Of a stretch of 64,000 nucleotides of DNA, positions 60,374 to 64,000 are shown piece by piece. The stretch is from DMER64 sp964600385. GTDB lineage: Bacteria > Bacteroidota > Bacteroidia > Bacteroidales > UBA932. Made by a program: the position numbers and the translations under genes. The notes under the pieces were generated by a model. It made no database searches, was not told where the DNA came from, and saw only the letters and a list, made by a program, of their open reading frames with translations. Location: NCBI GenBank assembly GCA_964600385.1, contig CAZRJC010000002.1, forward strand, positions 1 through 64,000, given 5' to 3'. Positions within the stretch are counted from its first letter, which is position 1. Every line of letters begins with the position of its first letter.

Positions 60374-60781
60374 TTACTTGCGTTTAAACAAACAGAAAAA
60401 CAACAAAAGCGGGATTCCAAGTACGCTCCCCACAATATCGGCTGCCACATCGGTAATATCTCCCGAACGGTAAGGCAAATAGTGCTGGATCAATTCCGTA
60501 AGTACTCCAAATATCACTCCTGACCATAATATGACTACTTTGGTAATGGCCCACTTTGGTCTGAAAGCGAACCACGCCAGCGGAATCATGGGCAAAAACA
60601 ACATCATGTGAAGTATCTTGTCTGCTTTTACACCCAATGTCGTGCTTGCCCAAAGGACAAATCCCTTATTCTGGATATCCATAAGCGAATCTCCCTTGGA
60701 AAAAAGAAAATACGTATTTATGGCCAGGTAAGCGATAAAAATAATTATGAATACTTTGCGCACTTGTATTTTATTGTTCAA
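60374..60781 (-). CDS. VanZ-family membrane protein
   Basis: This 135-residue protein has four membrane helices and VanZ-like signatures (ADKILHMMLFLPMIPLAWFAF; GVIFGVLTELIQHYLPYRSGDITDVAADIVGSVLG). VanZ relatives include a teicoplanin-resistance protein, but most are of unknown function. It overlaps the glyS stop by 11 bp and precedes the ABCG-type gene. Confidence 0.86.
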   Translation of the reverse strand: MNNKIQVRKVFIIIFIAYLAINTYFLFSKGDSLMDIQNKGFVLWASTTLGVKADKILHMMLFLPMIPLAWFAFRPKWAITKVVILWSGVIFGVLTELIQHYLPYRSGDITDVAADIVGSVLGIPLLLFFCLFKRK

Positions 60782-62315
60782 TTTTTTCGAGCCAGTAACG
60801 GATATTCAGCTTCTTGTAAAGAATATCCCTGAGGGCGCTTACAGGAATGCGTTCCTGCACCATGGTATCTCTATCCCTGAGCGTAACCGTTCTGTCTTCG
60901 CGGGTCTGGTGATCGACGGTTATGCAGAAAGGAGTCCCGATGGCATCCATGCGGCGGTAACGTTTCCCAATACTGTCTTTTTCGTCGTACAGACAGTTGT
61001 AGTCAAGACGCAGGTCTTTCATGATCTCCTCGGCCAACTCGGGCAGTCCGTCCTTCTTTATGAGAGGAAATACAGCCAGCTTGACAGGAGCCAGCACGGC
61101 AGGAATGCTCATGACTACTCTTGTTTCTCCGCCCTCGAGTTGTTCTTCCCTGTATCCCGAGGCGATCACAGACAGGAAGGTCCGGTCCAGTCCTATGGAA
61201 GTTTCAATAACATAAGGCACATAACTTTCATTGGTTTCGGGATCGAAATACCTCATTTTCTTGCCGCTGAAAGACTCGTGCCGGCTCAAATCAAAATCGG
61301 TACGGGAGTGGATCCCTTCCAGTTCCTTGAATCCAAACGGGAAATCAAATTCAATATCGCAGGCCGCATTGGCATAGTGAGCCAGTTTATCGTGATCATG
61401 ATAACGGTATTTATCCTGACCCATACCGAGTGAAAGATGCCAGTTCAGACGCATCTTTTTCCAGTATTCATACCATTTCATTTCATCTCCGGGGCGCACA
61501 AAAAACTGCATTTCCATCTGCTCGAATTCACGCATCCTGAAAATGAACTGTCTGGCAACGATCTCATTTCTGAAAGCTTTACCAATCTGAGCGATCCCAA
61601 AGGGGACTTTCATGCGGCCACTCTTCTGCACGTTAAGGAAATTGACAAATATACCCTGGGCGGTTTCGGGACGAAGATAGATCTGGGACGCCCCTTCGTT
61701 CACACTGCCCAGTTGCGTACTGAACATAAGGTTGAACTGCCGGACCTCGGTCCAGTTCTTTGTCCCGGAAACAGGACAGGCTATTTCGCAATCTATGATC
61801 AGCTGACGTAATGCAGTCAGATCATTTGCGTTTAGGGCATCTACCATCCGCTGACGCACAGCGTCTGACTTTGCCTTTTCCCTCAGCACATTGGGATTGG
61901 TGGCGCGAAATTGCTGCTCGTCAAAACTGTCTCCAAAACGTTTTTTCCCTTTGGCTACTTCTTTGTTTATTTTTTCATCGATCTTAGCCAGAAAATCTTC
62001 CAGCAGCACATCGGCCCTGTATCTTTTCTTTGAATCCTTATTGTCTATGAGCGGATCGTTGAACGCGCCCACGTGACCGCTGGCCTCCCAAATGCGGGGA
62101 TGCATGAAAATGGCCGAATCCAGACCAACAATATTATCATGCATGCGCACCATGGAATCCCACCAATACCGCTTTATGTTGTTTTTCAACTCCACGCCGT
62201 TCTGTCCGTAATCGTAAACCGCACTAAGCCCGTCGTATACCTCGCTGGAAGGAAAAATAAAACCATATTCCTTGCAGTGGGCAATAATGTTCTTGAATAA
62301 TTCGTCCTGTGTCAT
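60771..62315 (-). CDS. glyS: Glycyl-tRNA synthetase (alpha2 type)
   Basis: This 514-residue class II synthetase charges tRNA-Gly. It is the eukaryote-like homodimeric form rather than the alpha2beta2 bacterial form. Features are YGFIFPSSEVYDGLSAVYDYG, the class II motif 2 segment (GIAQIGKAFRNEI and FIFRMREFEQMEMQFF) and motif 3 (ETSIGLDRTFLSVI). A C-terminal anticodon-binding domain ends the protein. The ATG at 62315 fits the family start MTQDELFKNII; the longer frame overlaps folK. Confidence 0.97.
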   Translation of the reverse strand: MTQDELFKNIIAHCKEYGFIFPSSEVYDGLSAVYDYGQNGVELKNNIKRYWWDSMVRMHDNIVGLDSAIFMHPRIWEASGHVGAFNDPLIDNKDSKKRYRADVLLEDFLAKIDEKINKEVAKGKKRFGDSFDEQQFRATNPNVLREKAKSDAVRQRMVDALNANDLTALRQLIIDCEIACPVSGTKNWTEVRQFNLMFSTQLGSVNEGASQIYLRPETAQGIFVNFLNVQKSGRMKVPFGIAQIGKAFRNEIVARQFIFRMREFEQMEMQFFVRPGDEMKWYEYWKKMRLNWHLSLGMGQDKYRYHDHDKLAHYANAACDIEFDFPFGFKELEGIHSRTDFDLSRHESFSGKKMRYFDPETNESYVPYVIETSIGLDRTFLSVIASGYREEQLEGGETRVVMSIPAVLAPVKLAVFPLIKKDGLPELAEEIMKDLRLDYNCLYDEKDSIGKRYRRMDAIGTPFCITVDHQTREDRTVTLRDRDTMVQERIPVSALRDILYKKLNIRYWLEKIEQ

Positions 62316-62317
62316 AT

Positions 62318-62776
62318 TTATCTGGGGTAAAAATCTGTCAAAGATACGTTTTTTGGAAAAATCTCTTGTATCAAACCTGTGGCAAACGGTCTTTCCAATA
62401 AACGCGGGTGTGGAATATCCAGATTTTCCGAATGATAGCAAAGCCGATCGTACAAAAGGATATCTATATCAATGGGGCGCGAGACATATTTACGGCCGGT
62501 TTCTTTGTTTGTCTGACTGCAAATCCTCGTCCTTCCCAATTCTTTTTCAATGCCGAGGCAGACCACCAGCAGCGATTCGGGATCGAGCTCGGTTTCCAGG
62601 CGCACCGCCTGGTTGAGAAAAGCAGGAACCGGAGTGTCAAAACCCCATGGTTTCGTTTCCCTCAGCGCCGACACGGCAAGCACCCTTCCTGCCCTTCTGA
62701 GTCTTAGGAGGGCTTCCGACAGGATGGATTCCCTATCACCCAGATTACCACCCAGAAGAAGATAAGCAATATGCAT
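62318..62776 (-). CDS. folK: HPPK (folate pyrophosphokinase)
   Basis: This 152-residue enzyme transfers pyrophosphate from ATP to 6-hydroxymethyl-7,8-dihydropterin in folate synthesis. HPPK motifs are YLLLGGNLGDRE, the TKPWGFDTPVPAFLNQAV loop, and GRKYVSRPIDIDILLY with the Mg-binding aspartates. Full length. It is packed 2 bp before glyS and 11 bp after the sufT-like gene. Confidence 0.95.
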   Translation of the reverse strand: MHIAYLLLGGNLGDRESILSEALLRLRRAGRVLAVSALRETKPWGFDTPVPAFLNQAVRLETELDPESLLVVCLGIEKELGRTRICSQTNKETGRKYVSRPIDIDILLYDRLCYHSENLDIPHPRLLERPFATGLIQEIFPKNVSLTDFYPR

Positions 62777-62787
62777 AAAATCCGGTC

Positions 62788-63111
62788 TTAGTACATTCCC
62801 ATCAGACCCGTTTCAAGAAGGGCCTCTTCGCTCATCATGGAAGGATCCCAGGGCGGTTCAAAAGTCAATCTGACAGTTGCCGAAGAAACACCGGGAACCT
62901 GGCTTGCAGCTATTCTGGCATCTTCAACCACTTCGTCTGCAATGGGACAGTTTGGGGCGGTCAGGGTCATTACCACAGTAACGGGAACACCGTCTTCTGT
63001 GGAAGGACCTGTTTCTATGCCGTACACCAAGCCCAAATCCACAATGTTTACGGGAATTTCGGGATCGAATACCTGCTTGAGTGCGCGTCTGATATTATCT
63101 TCCAGTTCCAT
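62788..63111 (-). CDS. sufT: SufT-like Fe-S maturation protein (DUF59/MIP18)
   Basis: This 107-residue MIP18-family protein aids iron-sulfur cluster maturation. It carries FDPEIPVNIVDLGLVYGIE, LTAPNCPIADEVVEDA with the conserved Cys, and VRLTFEPPWDPSMMSEEA. It lies 8 bp from sufE, with sufS upstream, so this is the sulfur-donor half of the Suf system; the scaffold half (sufBCD) is at 17.9-21.8 kb. Confidence 0.93.
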   Translation of the reverse strand: MELEDNIRRALKQVFDPEIPVNIVDLGLVYGIETGPSTEDGVPVTVVMTLTAPNCPIADEVVEDARIAASQVPGVSSATVRLTFEPPWDPSMMSEEALLETGLMGMY

Positions 63112-63119
63112 GTCTGTAT

Positions 63120-63539
63120 TTATTTTGCAGCGCTGGCAGCCAGTGCATACATATTTATCTGCTCTATCATGGCCAGCAAACCATTGGCTCTTGTGGGAGA
63201 AAGATGTTCCTTCAATCCTATGGCATCGAGGAATGACAAATCGGCCTCAAGAATCTCCTGTGGTGTACGACCGGAAAACACCCTGACCAGCAGCGAGACA
63301 ATACCCTTAGTAATGATGGCGTCACTGTCGGCTTTGAAAACAAGTCTTCCGTTCTCAAATTTTGCATCCAGCCACACTCTTGACTGACAACCCTTTATCA
63401 GATTTTTCTCTTGTTTTCCATGTTCTCCTATGGGTTCCAGACCTTTTCCCAATTCAATCAGGTATTCATATTTTTCCATCCAGTCCGGGAACATCGAAAA
63501 TTCTTCTATGATGATGTCTTGTGTTTCTTTAATTGTCAT
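63120..63539 (-). CDS. sufE: Cysteine desulfuration protein SufE
   Basis: This 139-residue sulfur-accepting partner of SufS takes the persulfide on its conserved cysteine (NLIKGCQSRVWLDAKFENGRL, Cys near 51). It also has FSMFPDWMEKYEYLIELGKGLEP at the N-terminus and HLSPTRANGLLAMIEQI at the end. It follows sufS by 20 bp. Confidence 0.95.
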   Translation of the reverse strand: MTIKETQDIIIEEFSMFPDWMEKYEYLIELGKGLEPIGEHGKQEKNLIKGCQSRVWLDAKFENGRLVFKADSDAIITKGIVSLLVRVFSGRTPQEILEADLSFLDAIGLKEHLSPTRANGLLAMIEQINMYALAASAAK

Positions 63540-63559
63540 GGGGCAAAAGTATTAAAATA

Positions 63560-64000
63560 TCACCGGAGCATTGCAACCGCTTTCTCCAGGCATGTTGCAA
63601 AATAATCAAGTTCCTCCGGTGTATTGTATACACCAAAAGAAATCCTCAGCAGGGCTGTCTGTCCCAACCGCTCAAGAAGAGGCTCGGCGCATAACTGCCC
63701 GGAACGTACGGCTATACCCATCTTGTCCAGTAACAGCGCCATATCGTTGGGATGTGCTCCTTCCACTGAAAAAGAAAACAGGGGAATCTTTTCCCATGAA
63801 AGCCCGTAATAGGTACCGGCATTCCCATATATCGTAAGCCCTTCTATTTTGCCAAGTCTTTTTATCGTTTCTCTAACCAGCGTTTCTTCATGCGCTCTGA
63901 GCCATGATTCATCTACCGAGTCCATGAATTCAACGGCAGCTCCCAGGGCGGCGGCTCCAATGTAATTGGCTGTACCTGCCTCGAACTTCATGGGAAGGGG
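63560..64000 (-). CDS. sufS: Cysteine desulfurase SufS, C-terminal part (cut by window edge)
   Basis: The last 147 or so residues of a PLP-dependent desulfurase; the N-terminal part, with the PLP lysine, lies beyond the window. Visible are PLPMKFEAGTANYIGAAALG, a cofactor-domain strand around GYNAG-like TIYGNAGTYYGL, and the sulfur-acceptor loop RSGQLCAEPLLERLG with the catalytic Cys. In SufS proteins the residue before Cys is usually His (GHHC or GQHC); here it is Leu. It ends with LRISFGVYNTPEELDYFATCLEKAV. Confidence 0.9.
   Translation of the reverse strand, partial: PLPMKFEAGTANYIGAAALGAAVEFMDSVDESWLRAHEETLVRETIKRLGKIEGLTIYGNAGTYYGLSWEKIPLFSFSVEGAHPNDMALLLDKMGIAVRSGQLCAEPLLERLGQTALLRISFGVYNTPEELDYFATCLEKAVAMLR

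Noticed and set aside
60374..60781. Glycopeptide resistance by the VanZ-like protein
   Set aside because: There are no vanA/vanH/vanX genes, and VanZ-family proteins are widespread with other or unknown roles.

Overview
The window is a gene-dense chromosomal segment from a member of the Bacteroidota, most likely an anaerobic Bacteroidales. Supporting signs are promoters with the TAnnTTTG -7 element in front of many genes, a single-chain SecDF, a fused trehalose-6-phosphate synthase/phosphatase, a FloA/NfeD pair, an S37 (PS-10) peptidase, an adenosylcobalamin-dependent ribonucleotide reductase and few Shine-Dalgarno sites. Most of the window is housekeeping. There is no rRNA operon, prophage, IS element or CRISPR array. 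The last gene (sufS) runs off the right edge.

Layout. 1-352: repeat-rich, hairpin-forming intergenic DNA. 0.35-8.5 kb: secreted HELRH metallopeptidase-like protein, PnuC, groES-groEL, nfo, then tyrS-rbfA-lolC on the minus strand. 9.8-13.7 kb: translationally coupled cassette of S41 lipoprotein protease, S37 peptidase and DUF2156 protein. 13.6-21.8 kb (minus): Sfp-type phosphopantetheinyl transferase, ispE, nrdJ and a sufB-pnuC2-sufC-sufD operon. 21.8-33.5 kb: thiL-like kinase, lemA, rnr, gpmI, dnaE, serine hydrolase-ispD, GNAT. 33.5-40.2 kb: secDF, then a PD40/SPOR protein-NfeD-FloA operon and tRNA-Ser(GCT), followed by a cluster of inverted and direct repeats. 40.4-46.2 kb: FISUMP lipoprotein, exported SOD, GH15 trehalase/glucoamylase, OtsAB fusion and tRNA-Pro(TGG). 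46.2-49.7 kb: YihY-family membrane protein coupled to an unusual polar amino-acid ABC importer.

49.7-54.8 kb is the accessory, redox/metallocofactor-flavoured part. It holds a decayed mrp/ApbC gene joined to a cobO remnant, a DUF5320 protein, a radical SAM protein, a CGGC-domain protein, a type-4 uracil-DNA glycosylase, and a three-gene unit of soluble ABC ATPase, HypB/CooC-like GTPase and [4Fe-4S] protein. The CGGC and DUF5320 promoters carry the same palindrome at nearly the same spacing, so they look co-regulated. 54.9-64 kb: NarL-type two-component system, orphan lipoprotein, large ABCG-type exporter, VanZ protein, glyS, folK and sufT-sufE-sufS.

The strongest leads are these. (1) The importer's substrate-binding domain appears circularly permuted (lobe 2 before lobe 1) and is fused to its permease, while its ATPase carries a degenerate RsbW/GHKL-like tail. 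(2) The ABC-ATPase/GTPase/Fe-S trio looks like an uncharacterised metallocentre maturation or activation machine. (3) The mrp pseudogene can be read through a deletion and a frameshift into a cobO fragment. (4) A TGAAC-N4-GTTCA operator is shared by two neighbouring operons.
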